From the NCBI GenBank assembly GCA_023375785.1, contig SZWC01015219.1, positions 19,574 through 69,698 of the forward strand: a stretch of DNA of 50,125 nucleotides, read 5' to 3'. The notes under the pieces were generated by a model. The model was not told the DNA's origin, searched no databases, and saw only the letters and a list, made by a program, of their open reading frames with translations. The translations under genes were made by a program, and so were the position numbers. Below are positions 32,453 to 42,336 of this stretch, piece by piece; the first letter of the stretch is position 1, and the number at the start of each line of letters is the position of its first letter. This DNA comes from Penium margaritaceum. Lineage: Eukaryota; Streptophyta; Zygnematophyceae; Desmidiales; Peniaceae.

Positions 32453-32559
32453 TGCTGCCGGAAAAAATCCGGCAGCATTTCCCCTGGCCCAGTGGCCGTG
32501 GGAAAAAATGTGACGCCGCCACTAGGCGGGTCAATGCTGCCGAAAAAAATCTAGAAGCA
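32453..32559 (-). other. Paired stem-loops beside the primer site, element C
   Basis: TGCTGCCGGA-AAAAA-TCCGGCAGCA (32,453-32,477) is a perfect 10-bp stem. A decayed second copy lies at 32,535-32,559. Each is followed by TTTCCCCTG. They lie within 200 bp of the primer site, matching the pair in element F. They could serve dimerisation or packaging of element RNA; that role is inference. Confidence 0.75.
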
Positions 32560-32644
32560 TTTCCCCTGCACTTCCGCGTATAGGATTCCGCCGACGTTGT
32601 TTGGGACCTGTACGCCAGTCTTCTATTGCTGATGCTACGCTCTG

Positions 32645-32656
32645 GCTCTAATACCA
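32645..32656 (-). other. Primer-binding site of element C
   Basis: The minus strand reads TGGTATTAGAGC, 11 of 12 bases of the initiator-Met primer site, directly inside the 5' LTR. Confidence 0.9.
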
Positions 32657-33262
32657 AAATGGGAAACTAGGTAGCAGGTTTGGGCATCAGCGTTGTTGAT
32701 GCAGCGTGCGGGCTTCCACGCTCGTTACTTCAGTATGTTGCCCCCTTAGACTGCTGCTTTAGAGATTTAAGTCAAGAAGCTTTGGGTTCGTTACTCAGAA
32801 AAGCACGCGCCAGTGTTAGCACCAGAATGCAGCTCAAAACTGAAAGTGACTCATAAGGAATGAAGAATGAGCAACAATGGGAGACCCCTCCCATTGTTCT
32901 AGCTCCCCACCACTAGTATAGAACTAGTTACTCAGCTAACCAGCCAATCAGAAAATAGTCATAGACCTATTTTCTGGCAGATAGGGTTTTCTTGGTGAGC
33001 CCTTCCAGACGCCCGACAGCCCAAAACCCGGGCGTCATCCGTTTTGCCTGAAAACTGGACCATACCATGATACCAACGTTCGAAATGCAGTCATGCGGTG
33101 AGAAACAGCTAGAAAAATAGCAACAAAGAGTTATGACTGCCTGAACCCAGGCACTGCCTACAACTGCCCATGATGCCAAATAGTGCAACGCAGCAAGAGA
33201 CGTGGATCCTAGGCAAAGCATGATGCTGCAGACGCAACGGCACAGTCAAAAAGAGCGTTGGG
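32657..33262 (-). repeat. 5' LTR of element C, inner part
   Basis: Aligns with the start of both F LTRs over its whole length until the TTGGG at 33,258-33,262. There element F begins. The remaining 240 bp of this LTR follow F at 42,337-42,578. Confidence 0.9.
33258..33262. other. Target-site duplication of element F, left copy
   Basis: TTGGG directly before the left LTR; the same five bases follow the right LTR at 42,337-42,341. Confidence 0.9.
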
Positions 33263-34091
33263 AGCTAGAAATCTAAGCGGCAGGTTGGGACAGCATGTGT
33301 TGTTGATGCAGCGTGCGGGCTTCCACGCTCGTTGCTTAAGTCTCCTGCCTCCTCAGTCTGCTGCTCTGGAGCCTAAGTCTAGAAGCTCTGGGTTTGTTAC
33401 TCAGAAGTGCGCGCGCCAGTGTTAGCACCAGAAAGCAGCTGAAAACTGGAAAAGACTGATTAGCAATGAACAATGAAGCACAATGGGAGACCCCTCCAAG
33501 AACTAGCCTCCCCCCCAGCTCTGTAGAGCTTGTTACTCAGTTCACCAGCCAATCAGAAATTACCTTTTTTCAGGCTGGCAGGTTTTCTCGGTGAGGCCTG
33601 CCAGACGGCCGACAGCCCAAAACCCGGGCGTCGTCCGTTTTGCCTGAAAATTGGACCATACCATAATGCCGACACTGCGAATGCAGTCGTGCGGTCAGAA
33701 TCAGCTAGAAAAATAGTAGCGAGGAGTTATGGCGGCCTGAGCCCAAGCAGTGCCTACGATGGTCTATGATACCGAACAGGGCCATGCAACAGGCAACAAG
33801 GACCCTAGGCAGCGCATGACGATGCAGACGCGATAGGATGCACTGGACGCATGCAGACGGCAACTGCGGTGGCCGTGACCGCCGGCAGCACGACCGCCGA
33901 GGAGGCCTGCCGATGGAGCTGAAAACGTCGCCGGAGAGAGGAGGCTCCAGCAACCTGCGAGAAGACCTCAGCGTGCATCGGCTCTACCAAACAACACTCC
34001 ATCAGCGTCGAGTCTCGCCGTCAATCATCTGCACGCCAATGTACACAAGCCCGGAGGACACAACAGAGCACAATGAGAGCAAACACCAACA
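33263..34091 (-). repeat. 3' LTR of element F (829 bp)
   Basis: Starts AGCTAGAAATC and ends ACACCAACA on the plus strand. It is the same length as the other LTR and differs from it by scattered substitutions. Confidence 0.95.
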
Positions 34092-34106
34092 CTCCCCCGT
34101 GACTCA
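34092..34106 (-). other. Polypurine tract of element F
   Basis: The minus strand reads GTGAGTCACGGGGGAG directly before the 3' LTR. Confidence 0.8.
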
Positions 34107-34198
34107 CAGGCGTAGTGCACATGGACGGGCAGAGACACGGTCAACATCCAGACTGCCCCAGGGCACGCAGAGACGTAGGCGGAGACCAAGAGAGCAAA

Positions 34199-34690
34199 TC
34201 ACGGACGCACGCCGACTGAAATCACGGCCTTCTTGAACGAGTCCCGCTTCAGTGCCTTGGTTAGGAAGTCAGCCAACTGCCGTGTTGTCTCAACCCACAT
34301 GATGCTCATGCTGCCGTCGTGCAACAACGAACACACATAATGATACTCAACATTGATGTGCTTTGTGTGAGTGCGATGCGAACCGTCATTGTCGACAATG
34401 GCCATGGCACTCTCATTGTCACAATGCAAGGTGATGGATGCGACAGACTGATGTAACTCGGACAACAGACGACGCAACCACACACTCTCACACGCGCCTG
34501 AGCCAAGTGCCACGTACTCAGCCTCAGCAGTGCCGCATACAATGCACCCCTGCTTACCACTGTGCCAGGACACAACTGTGCCACCGATCAGGTTGATCCA
34601 GCCTGTGCGACTCTTACCGTCTGGACTGTTGGCCCAGTCACTGTTGGTGTAGCCCACTGCGACGACTGACGGCTGGCGGCGGAACATGAG
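34199..34690 (-). pseudogene. RNase H of element F
   Basis: YTNSDWANSPDGKSRTGWIN, GGTVVSWHSGKQGCIV, GTAEAEYVALGSGACESVWL, LHCDNESAMAIV, HTKHINVEYHYV and QLADFLTKALKRDSFKKAV are the complete run of copia RNase H blocks in one open frame. The first Asp (TNSDWA) and the Glu of EAEY are kept. Separated from RT by stops near 34,690-34,905. Confidence 0.95.
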
Positions 34691-35720
34691 ACCTCACCGA
34701 GGGGTCGAGATGACATAGCGCAGCACTTGGATCGCGGCCTCGTAGTGGAGATGACGTGGCTCCTAAGAGAACTGGGCTAGGAGGTTGACGACGAACGCGA
34801 TGTCTGGACGCGTTGTCGTCGCCAGGAACATCAGTGACCCGATGATTCACAGATACGTGGTCACATCAACTGGCTCCCCCACAACAGCTGGGTCACGACT
34901 CTTCAGCTTCACCTGGCCATCGGGTGACATGGTTGAAGATGCGCTGGACACGAGGGGCAGGTCCTCGGCGAAGCGAGCGGACAGGGTCTGCACATAGGCA
35001 CCTGGTGGGCGTGTAGGATGCCCTGGGAGCGATCATGCTCGAGCTCCATGCCAAGGAAGACTCGGGCAGACCCGAGATCCTTCATCTGGTAGGCGGCGTG
35101 CAGCAAGTCCTTGAAATGCTGGATGGTGGTCGTGTCTGGCAACGCGATGAGGAGATCGTCAACGTATACCAGAACTACGGCACAGGTCTGACCTCGCGGG
35201 CTAAGAAACAGTGTGGGGTCAACGGTGCTGTGCTGGAGGCCGCCACGGATAAGTGTGATGCTGATCTCCTGGTTCCAGCACCGAGGCGACTGCTTCAGGC
35301 CATAGAGGGCCTTCCATAGCCGCCAGACTCTCCCAGTACCGTCGTCGAAGCCTGGGGGCTGCACCATGTGGAGCTCCTCACCCTCCAGTGAGCCATGGAG
35401 GAACGCGTTGCTCACGTCCATCTGATGCAGCTCCCACCCATGCTTGGCCACCAGGCTGAAGAGCGCCCGGCTAGTGGAGAACCGACCGACTGGGGCAAAG
35501 ATCTGGTCGTAGTCGACCCCAGGGACCTGAGCGAACCCCTTTGCTGTGAGGCAGGCCTTGTACTTGTCCAAGGACCCGTCAGGCTTCCACTTGCGCCGTA
35601 AAACCCACTTGGCGCCAATGGCCTTCCGACCAGGAGGGAGGTCGACGAGGTCATACACGTGGTACTACCGGATAGCAGCGAGCTCCTCGGCGCAGGCAGC
35701 ATCCCAATGTGCAGCCTCAG
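34691..35720 (-). pseudogene. RT of element F
   Basis: KAIGAKWVLRRKWKPDGSLD, KACLTAKGFAQVPGVDYDQI, FAPVGRFSTSRAL, HQMDVSNAFLHGSLEGEELH, KALYGLKQSPRCWNQEI, CAVVLVYVDDLLIAL and YQMKDLGSARVFLGMELEHD give an almost full RT in one frame, with YVDD intact. A frameshift near 35,000 separates it from the connection domain, and a stop lies at about 35,666 just upstream of MYDLVDLPPG. Confidence 0.95.
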
Positions 35721-36116
35721 TAGAGGCTCGAGCCTCGCGAAGGGTGGCTGGGTCCTCCGGGCGTGCTGTGGACCAGACTGAAAGGGCATGTGCATCACGA
35801 GCTCCAAGTGGGATGCGGGCGAGTGCAGCCATGACAGCATGCCGATGCTCGTGATGAAGCATGGCATAGCCCAGTGCAGAGCCCGGGTGAAGGTCGGAGA
35901 TGATGGCCAAGGTGGTCAGGCCGAGAGCCTTGGTGCCAAGGTCCCCACTCACGATCATGGGAGTGGAGGAGACACGTGGAGCCACAGGGGGTCGAGGTGC
36001 CACAGGACTCGGTGCGACAGTCTGCGCGCTCACTGTCGGCCGAGGTCGGAGGCTGCCGCCTGGGCCACGTGTGTAGCGCGATCGGGCAGGAGATGGCAAT
36101 AGTCCGACGAGCCAAC
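35721..36116 (-). pseudogene. Pre-RT segment of element F
   Basis: An open frame with TTLAIISDLHPGSALGYAML-HHEHRHAVMAALARIP and EASTEAAHWDAACAEELAAI: the latter is the usual W-x-x-A-x-x-x-E-L-x-A-I lead-in to copia RT. It joins the Gly-Pro linker upstream. Confidence 0.8.
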
Positions 36117-36775
36117 GGAGGCGGACGGGGCTACAGGCCCAGAGGAGCCAGCGGACGCAACAAGCGTTCCTGGCCCGGAGGGGCCAATGGAAGCGACTGG
36201 GGCTACTGGCCCGGAGGGGCCAGCGGACACGACTGGGGCTGCTGGTCCGGAGGGGCCAACGGACGCGACCGGGACAGCTTGTTCGGAGGGGCCAGCGGGC
36301 GCGACCGGGACTGATGGTCCGGAGGGGCCAATGGACGCGGCGGGGACTGCTGGCCCCGAGGGGCCAGCAGACGCGACTCGGGCTGCTTGCCAGGAGGGGC
36401 CGGTGGACATGATCGGGGCTGCTGGTCCGAAGGGGCCAGCGGGCGCGACCGGGACTGCTGGTCCGGAGGGGCCAGCGGACGCGGCAGGGACTGCTGGTCC
36501 CGAGAGGCTAGCGTACGCGACTGGGCCCTTCGGACCAGTAGCCCCGGTCGTGTCTGCTGGCGCCTTCGGACCTGTAGCCCCGATCATGTCCACTGGCCCG
36601 AAGGGGCCAGCGGACACGACCGGGGCTGCTGGTCCGGAGGGGCCAGCGGACACGACCGGGACTGCTGGTCCGCAAGGCGAGCGGACGCGACCGGGACTGC
36701 TGGTCCGGAGGGGCCAGCGGACGCGACGGGGACTGCTGGCCCCAAGGACGCGACAAGGGCTACCGGCTCAGTGGG
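36117..36775 (-). repeat. 36-bp minisatellite in integrase-RT linker of F
   Basis: About 18 imperfect 36-bp units, consensus GGTCCGGAGGGGCCAGCGGA plus 16 bases, read on the element strand as 12-residue GPSGPAVPVASA-like repeats. At about 36,523-36,595 two units are in the opposite orientation, so the plus strand there reads GPFGPVAPVVSA. Reading stays open because the unit is a multiple of three. The array resembles collagen-like sequence but lacks strict G-x-y periodicity. Confidence 0.9.
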
Positions 36776-37620
36776 ACGGAGTGATGTGTCACCCGGAAGC
36801 GACAGGACGGAGGACGGACTCACCACTCCCCCACGCGACGGGAGGGACACGGACGAGCCGGAGTGAATGAGGTCGCGGGGAAACAGGTCCTTGAGGAAGA
36901 GGGCATCGCTGGACTCGACGATGCAATGCCGGGACGGGTCCCAGAAGCGCCAGGCCTTGGACTGATGAGACACGCCGAGGAAGGTGCAGGGGCGTCCGCG
37001 GGGTGCGAGCTTGCCGCCCTGCTGTGGGACGGGCAGCCACACAATGGCTACGTAGCCCCAGACGCGAGCCGGGCGGAGATCAGCGCGCCAACCGCACCAG
37101 TGCTAGTAGGGCGTGGACTGGTGGGGAAGGGGACAGTGGGGAATCCGGTTTCAGACCCAAGTCATGTAGGCCATGGCTTCAAAATGGAAGCCATCGGAGA
37201 GACCGGTCTCGACCCGCATGGTGCGGACGGCATCGGCCATGGTACGGTTCCACCGCTTGGAGACGCCGTTCTGGGCGGGTGTGTAGGGCGTAGACGTCTC
37301 ATGGTGGATGCCGCGGGAGGCAAGAAAGGTCGTGGCCTCATCCATGTACTCAGCCGCGATTGGAGCAAAAGCGGCAAAGAGGGCGGCCACACTCGCGCTC
37401 CGCGAGGACAAGCCAGTCCTGAATGGCACGGGCAATATCGCTCTTCTGCCAGAGCCAGAAGACCCAGCGGTAGCGAGAATAGTTGTCCGTAAGGGTGAGG
37501 ACATAGCGGCCATAGCGGTGGGGAGAGGGCCCATGACGTCCGAGTGGACAAGGTCGAGAGGGGCGGACGCACGGGAGGAAGACAAGGGGTACTTGGACTG
37601 GTACATCTTCCCCTGAGCGC
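36776..37620 (-). pseudogene. Integrase of element F
   Basis: YQSKYPLSSSRASAPLDLVH and SDVMGPLPT hold the first Asp. Two compensating shifts then scramble the middle of the core, and AAEYMDEATTF stands where R-S-D-x-G-G-E is expected, so the second Asp is not encoded in this frame. NGVSKRWNRTM has Lys (37,256-37,258) instead of the catalytic Glu. HFEAMAYMTWV is followed by TGA where element C has Trp. The C-terminus CTFLGVSHQSKAWRFWDPSR and ESSDALF is in frame further on. Confidence 0.9.
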
Positions 37621-38380
37621 AGTCAATGCACTCAGTGGGGCACTGGAGAGGGAAAGTCTCTGGGTCAAGGCCCTTGGCCGGCTGGGTGCGGAGCATGCTC
37701 TCTACGGCGGCGAAGTGGACGTGGCAAAGGCGGCGATGCACGAGGCGGGTGTGCTGAGGAGAAAGCGTACTGGTGACAAACACATGGCCTGTGGCGGCTG
37801 ACAGGGAAGAGACGGGAGAGGAAGAGGAGAGGCAAGGAACATGCCACAGGTTGCCATGGGCGGTGGCGTGCAGTACGACAAGACCAGATGGACGCAAGGA
37901 AACAGTGCCAACACCACGCGAGTGTACAACGTCCATGCTCATGCGGTCAAGGGCAGTCATGGACAGGACGCTGAGCTCGAGACCAGGGACGAAGAGGACA
38001 TCGATGAGAAAGACGTCATCGGTAGGACCACAGAAACGAACGACGTCAACACCATGGACCGGCAACACTTTTCCGGAGCCCGTCTGGACACTGGAGACAT
38101 CGCCTCCAGGACCGAGCATACTGAAGGCCTCGCGAGAGGCCGTCATGTGATGTGTGGCCCCGGAGTCGATGATCCAGATCTCAACAGGGTCCTGGACAGG
38201 GGTCGCCAGATCGCTAACGGTATAGTAAGCAAGGGACGCGGACGCGATGGAAGGGGGCGCGAAACGAGACTGCCAATCGTCAAGCCACGCAATGTCATCA
38301 AGGAAGGGGGTGGAGGATACTACGGGAGACGATGAGACAGACGAAGAAACGGGGCAGGACCGTAGCTCAGTCTCAGTCAT
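37621..38380 (-). pseudogene. Protease and GAG-pre-integrase of element F
   Basis: EIWIIDSGATHHMTASREAF is an intact aspartic protease motif. VLFVPGLELSVLSMTALDRM is the family block. HTRLVHRRLCHVHFAAVESM and CPTECIDCAQGKM form the His/Cys zinc site of the GAG-pre-integrase domain and run in frame into integrase. Confidence 0.95.
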
Positions 38381-38587
38381 GCACTGCTGGGCAGGAGGGC
38401 AGGAGGTGACGCACCTCGCACTGCCCTGGGGAGGAGGGCGAGGCAGGCCAAGCTGTAGTGCGATGTACTGCTCCAGCTGACGCTCACGGGAGGACGGCCC
38501 GGGAGTGTAGGCGGAGTGCAGAGTGACGGCGCCGGAGCCCGGGTAGTAGGAGGACGGAGCCGACGAAGGAAGCGGAAGCGCCGATGG

Positions 38588-38823
38588 CTATGAGTAGTAC
38601 TGCTGCGACGCAGGTGTCTGTGGGACTAGCGGAGCTGTCGGAGTGGCAGAGCTGCTGGACGAGGTTGGAGTGTCAGGGCCAGCAGTAGCGACGGCGGCAG
38701 AGGCGAGACGGCGCTCCCGTTGGCGATGCATGGTGGCGATGACGAGCGCCTCGTCCGTCGGGAAAGGACATGTGTACCACCCGTGCCCGGGCTGGCCACA
38801 GTTGTGGCAAACCAAGCCACCAC
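38588..38823 (-). pseudogene. Gag zinc-knuckle region of element F
   Basis: CHNCGQPGHGWYTC is a complete CCHC knuckle followed by MHRQRERRLASA. It ends at a TAG (38,590-38,592) where element C has CAG. The same frame continues to the protease. Upstream a Gln/TAG-alternating run precedes it. Confidence 0.92.
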
Positions 38824-40230
38824 CGTTGGACCCGGTCGACGACTGCTGCTACTACTGCTACGGCGGACCCTTGCCTTTCTTGTTCTGGCGCTTCTTCTTC
38901 TTTCCCGAGGACAAGGAGGTAGCTACGGCGGGGGAGGTGACGGCCACGGAGGCAACGGCAGGGAAGGCGACGGTAGGGGATGCAAGAGCCTCCATGTCAT
39001 GGAGCTGAGACTCCTGGCGAGCTTCCTCAATGCGGAGGAAGAGCTCGTACACCCAGGGCATGAGGGTGCCCTGGGCCGCCATGGTGGAGAGGACGTCCTG
39101 GGGGTAGTGGACGAAGACGTCCGCGTACGCGCTGGTGGCGCCGCGCTTGATAGTGAGAAGCGCGGACAGAAGAGCCGGAACAGATGTACCGAGACGACGA
39201 AGGATGTCCTCTCCTTGCTGCCAGTAGGCAGTGACCGTCTCGGTCTCTTCCATGTGCAGGGAGCTGAACTCCCGGAGCAGATGGCTGATCTCAGCGTCGC
39301 TGGACAGGCGATGGGGCCTGGTGAGGACGTGCCAGGCGGTTGTAGGGTTTGGAGTGTCGCGAGCGGTGAAGTCGCCGAGGAAAGGCTCTAGGATCAGGCG
39401 GGAAGCCGGAGGGGCGACTGGGACAAGGGCACGAACAGCACGACCAGCGTCATACAGCTACTCGGCCTGGGTGGGGTCGTAAGGGAGGGTGTAGTATGCC
39501 CACAAACCCTCACCTTGCGCCCAGATCCGGAAGCTGAGCTCCCAGCTCCGGAACTGCTCGCCGGCCTAAGGCGGCGGCGACGGCGTCTCAAAGTCCTTCT
39601 GCCTGCGGCCGGCACCTAGAGTGGGGCCAAGGACGGAGGTCACTATCTGCCGGTGGCACTGAGTCTGCTGCTGTGCCAGGTAGTATGTGGCAGCAGACAC
39701 GGCTGGACTGGCGTGCCCTGGAGGGACGAACGATAGTGGCATACTGGTGGGAGACTAGGAGGCTACTAAATGGAGCGCTGCAAGCTGTTGCGTCAAGGCG
39801 GCAAGCTGTTGCTGAAGAGCAACGAGGGGGTCAGGGTTGCCGCCAACGATACCAGTGGGCTACTGTTGCTACTACCGCTATGGTAGTGGGAGCTACTACG
39901 GCTGCTGCTGGTGCTGCTGCTGCTGTTGCTGCTGCTGCCGCTGTTGTTGCTGCTGCTGCTGCCGCTACTGTTGTTGCTGCTGCTGCTGCTACTACTGCTG
40001 CTGCCGCTCCTGCTGCTACGGTGACTACTGCTGCTGCTGCGCCACTGCTACTGCTACCACTACTACTGTTGCTGCTGCTACTACTGTTGCTACTGCTGCT
40101 GCCGCTACTGCTGCTACTGCTACTGCTGCTGCTGCGGCTGGTGCTGCTGCTACTGCAGGCACTGCAAGAAAGGGGGGGTAGGGGTCCCTCCAACAGAGGA
40201 GGACCCCTCCTTACCAGGACTATAAGCCAT
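38824..40230 (-). pseudogene. Gag body of element F
   Basis: The start is probably ATG at 40,228-40,230 (MAYSPGKEGSSSVGGTP), conserved with element C. Then a Gln-coding CAG tract interrupted by many TAGs, LVALQQQLAALTQQLAALHL, RQIVTSVLGPTLGAGRRQKD, EQFRSWELSFRIWAQGEGLW, METETVTAYWQQGEDILRRL, ALLTIKRGATSAYADVFVHY and ELFLRIEEARQESQL. TAGs at 39,755-39,757 and 39,458-39,460 replace Gln of element C. A small indel lies in the CAG tract. Confidence 0.88.
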
Positions 40231-41215
40231 GGGCGCGTGTCCCTTTGCTTTTTTTTCTTGCTGCTGATGTCAGCAGAGACGTCAGCCGCGGATAGCTGCC
40301 GTCAACAAAGACTACTGAGTGTCAGCGCTGCTGTTGTCCCTGTTTTGGTTTCCTTTTTTGTTTTTTTTGTTGATGACGTCAACAATGACATCAGCAAAGA
40401 GGTCCTGACGTCAGTAGCTGTTGCTGCTGCAGTCGCTACAGTTGCTGCTGCTGCTGCTGGTGCTACTGCTGCTACTATTGCTGATGCTACTGCTGGAGTG
40501 GCTGCAGCTGCCGCTGATGCTGCTGCGCGTGTAGTTGCAGCTGCAGCTGCTATTGCTACGAGCTGCTGTGGCAGCTGTGGCTACTGCAGCTCTCTGCTGC
40601 TGCACACTGCTGCACGCTGCTGCTGCTGCTGCTACTGCTGTTGTTGCTATTGCTGCTGCTGCTGCACGCTGCTACAGCTGCTACGTGCTGTAGCTGCAAC
40701 TCGCTGCTGCTGCGGGCTACTGCTGCACGCTGCGGGGTTGGGGGATTTTTTTTTCTCTTCCTTTTTTTTGGTTTTCTCCGTCCCAGCGGGCAGTTGCTCG
40801 CTGGCAGCAAGCAGTGGGCTGCTGCTCACTGATAGTGAGCAGCGGGCTACTACTTGCTGGCAGCGAGCAGCCGGCTGCTGCTCGTTGGCAGCGAGCAGTG
40901 GGCTGTTGCTCGCTGGCAGCGAGCAGCGGGCTGCTGCTCGCTGGCAGCAGCGAGCTGTTGCTTGCTGCGGGCTGCGAGCAGTAGCAGCCGCTGCGGGCAG
41001 CTGCTGCTACTAATGTGGCTCACTGCTGCGGCTGTTGCAGCCTGCTGCTGCTGTTGTTGCACGCTGCTGCAGGTGTTGCTTGGTGTTACTGCTTGCTTGC
41101 CGCTGCTACTTCATGGAGCTGCTGCTGCTGCTGCTGCAAGCTGCTACTGCTGCTAGCTGCTGTTGTATGCTCCTATAAGCTACTGCTGCTGTTGCTAGCT
41201 GGTGCAGTCAATCAC
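39860..41215 (-). repeat. CAG-rich tract of element F (gag N-terminus and leader)
   Basis: 39,860-40,165 lies inside gag, and from the ATG the first part reads in the Gln frame with CAG and TAG codons mixed. 40,400-41,215 is upstream of the ATG and carries the same imperfect CAG array plus a block at 40,790-40,960 of repeated GCTCGCTGGCAGCGAGCAG-type inverted words. Confidence 0.88.
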
Positions 41216-41303
41216 ACCTGGAGGACGTCCCCGCGTGCGTCATCGCCAGCAAGCGCCTGACGTGGCCGGCTGCTCATCTCCTCCCGTCCAACGTGGGGGT
41301 CAG

Positions 41304-41410
41304 TGCTGCCGAAAAAAATCCGGCAGCATTTCCCCTGGCCCAGTGGTCGTGGGAAAATTTTTTACGCCGCCACCAGGCGGGTCAATGCTGCCGGGGAAAA
41401 TCCGGCAGCA
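41304..41410 (-). other. Paired stem-loops beside the primer site, element F
   Basis: Two stem-loops, 41,304-41,328 (8-bp stem) and 41,386-41,410 (TGCTGCCGGG-GAAAA-TCCGGCAGCA), each followed by TTTCCCCTG. Both are retained in an element that has lost coding function, and in the same place as in C. Confidence 0.8.
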
Positions 41411-41495
41411 TTTCCCCTGCACTGGCGCGTATGGAGATCCGCCGGCGTTGTCTGGTACCTGTACGCTAGTCTTCTGCTGCTGCTGCTACGCTCTG

Positions 41496-41507
41496 GCTCT
41501 GATACCA
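41496..41507 (-). other. Primer-binding site of element F
   Basis: The minus strand reads TGGTATCAGAGC, a perfect initiator-Met primer site abutting the 5' LTR. Confidence 0.95.
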
Positions 41508-42336
41508 AGCTAGAAATCTAAGCGGCAGGTTGGGGCAGCATGCATTGTTGATGCAGCGTGAGGGCTTCCATGCTCGTTGCTTAAGTCTGCTACCCCCTCA
41601 ATCTGCTGCTCTAGAGCCTAAGTCTAGAAGCTCTGGGTTTGTTACTCAGAAGTGTGCGCGCTAGTGTTAGCGCCAGAAAGCAGCTGAAAACTGGAAAAGA
41701 CTGATTAGCAATGAACAATGAAGCACAATGGGAGACCCCTCCAAGAACTAGCCTCCCCCCCAACTCTGTCGAGCTTGTTACTCAGTTCACCAGCCAATGA
41801 GAAATTACCTGTTTTCAGGCTGGCAGGTTTTCTCGGTGAGGCCTGCCAGACGGCCGACAGCCCAAAACCCGGGCATCGTCCGTTTTGCCTGAACATTTGA
41901 CCATACCATAATACCGACGCTGCAAATGCAGTCGTGCGGTCAGAATCAGCTAGAGAAATAGTAGCGAGGAGTTATGGCGGCCTGAACCCAAGCAGTGCCT
42001 ACGATGGTCTATGATGCCGAATAGGGCCATGCAACAGGCAACAAGGACCCTAGGCAGCGCATGACGATGCAGACGCGATAGGAAGCGCTGGACGCATGCA
42101 GATAGCAACTGCGGTGGCCGTGACCGCCGGCAGTGCGACCGCCGAGGAGGCCTGTCGATGGAGCTGAACACGTCGCCTGAGAGAGGAGGCTCCAAAGAAC
42201 TGCGAGAAGACCTTAGCATGCGTCGGCTCCACCGGACGACTCTCCATCAGCGTCGAGTCTCGCCGTCAGTCATCTGCACGCCGATGTACACAAGCCGGGA
42301 GGACACAACAGAGCACAATGAGAGCAAAAACCAACA
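41508..42336 (-). repeat. 5' LTR of element F (829 bp)
   Basis: Begins AGCTAGAAATC after the primer site and ends AAACCAACA. It is followed by TTGGG, the right target duplication. Confidence 0.95.

Larger units (their letters stand above)
27491..33262 (-). mobile_element. Element C: copia, 3' half missing, 5' LTR split by F
   Basis: On the minus strand: partial 5' LTR (32,657-33,262, continued at 42,337-42,578), primer site, CAG-rich leader, gag, protease, integrase, then the Gly-Pro linker, ending abruptly at about 27,491. RT, RNase H and 3' LTR are gone. It is closely related to element F along its whole length. Element F is inserted in its 5' LTR. Confidence 0.9.
33263..42336 (-). mobile_element. 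Element F: complete 9.07-kb copia retrotransposon
   Basis: Full structure on the minus strand: 829-bp LTRs (33,263-34,091 and 41,508-42,336), primer site, stem-loops, CAG-rich leader, gag, protease, integrase, Gly-Pro linker, RT, RNase H, purine tract. An exact TTGGG duplication flanks it. On the element strand the LTR starts TGTTGG and ends CTAGCT, so the terminal pair is TG..CT rather than TG..CA, a variant known among copia elements. It lies in the 5' LTR of C and is therefore younger than C. Stops, frameshifts and an integrase Glu-to-Lys change make this copy inactive. Confidence 0.95.

Noticed and set aside
36187..36870. Plus-strand collagen-like ORF (GPEGPADTTGA repeats)
   Set aside because: It is antisense to the Gly-Pro linker of element F, whose flanking domains are on the minus strand. 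Both strands of the 36-bp unit are open.
39673..41013. 446-codon plus-strand ORF rich in Ala, Val, Leu and Cys
   Set aside because: Antisense to F's CAG tract and gag start; composition follows from CTG/GCT triplets.
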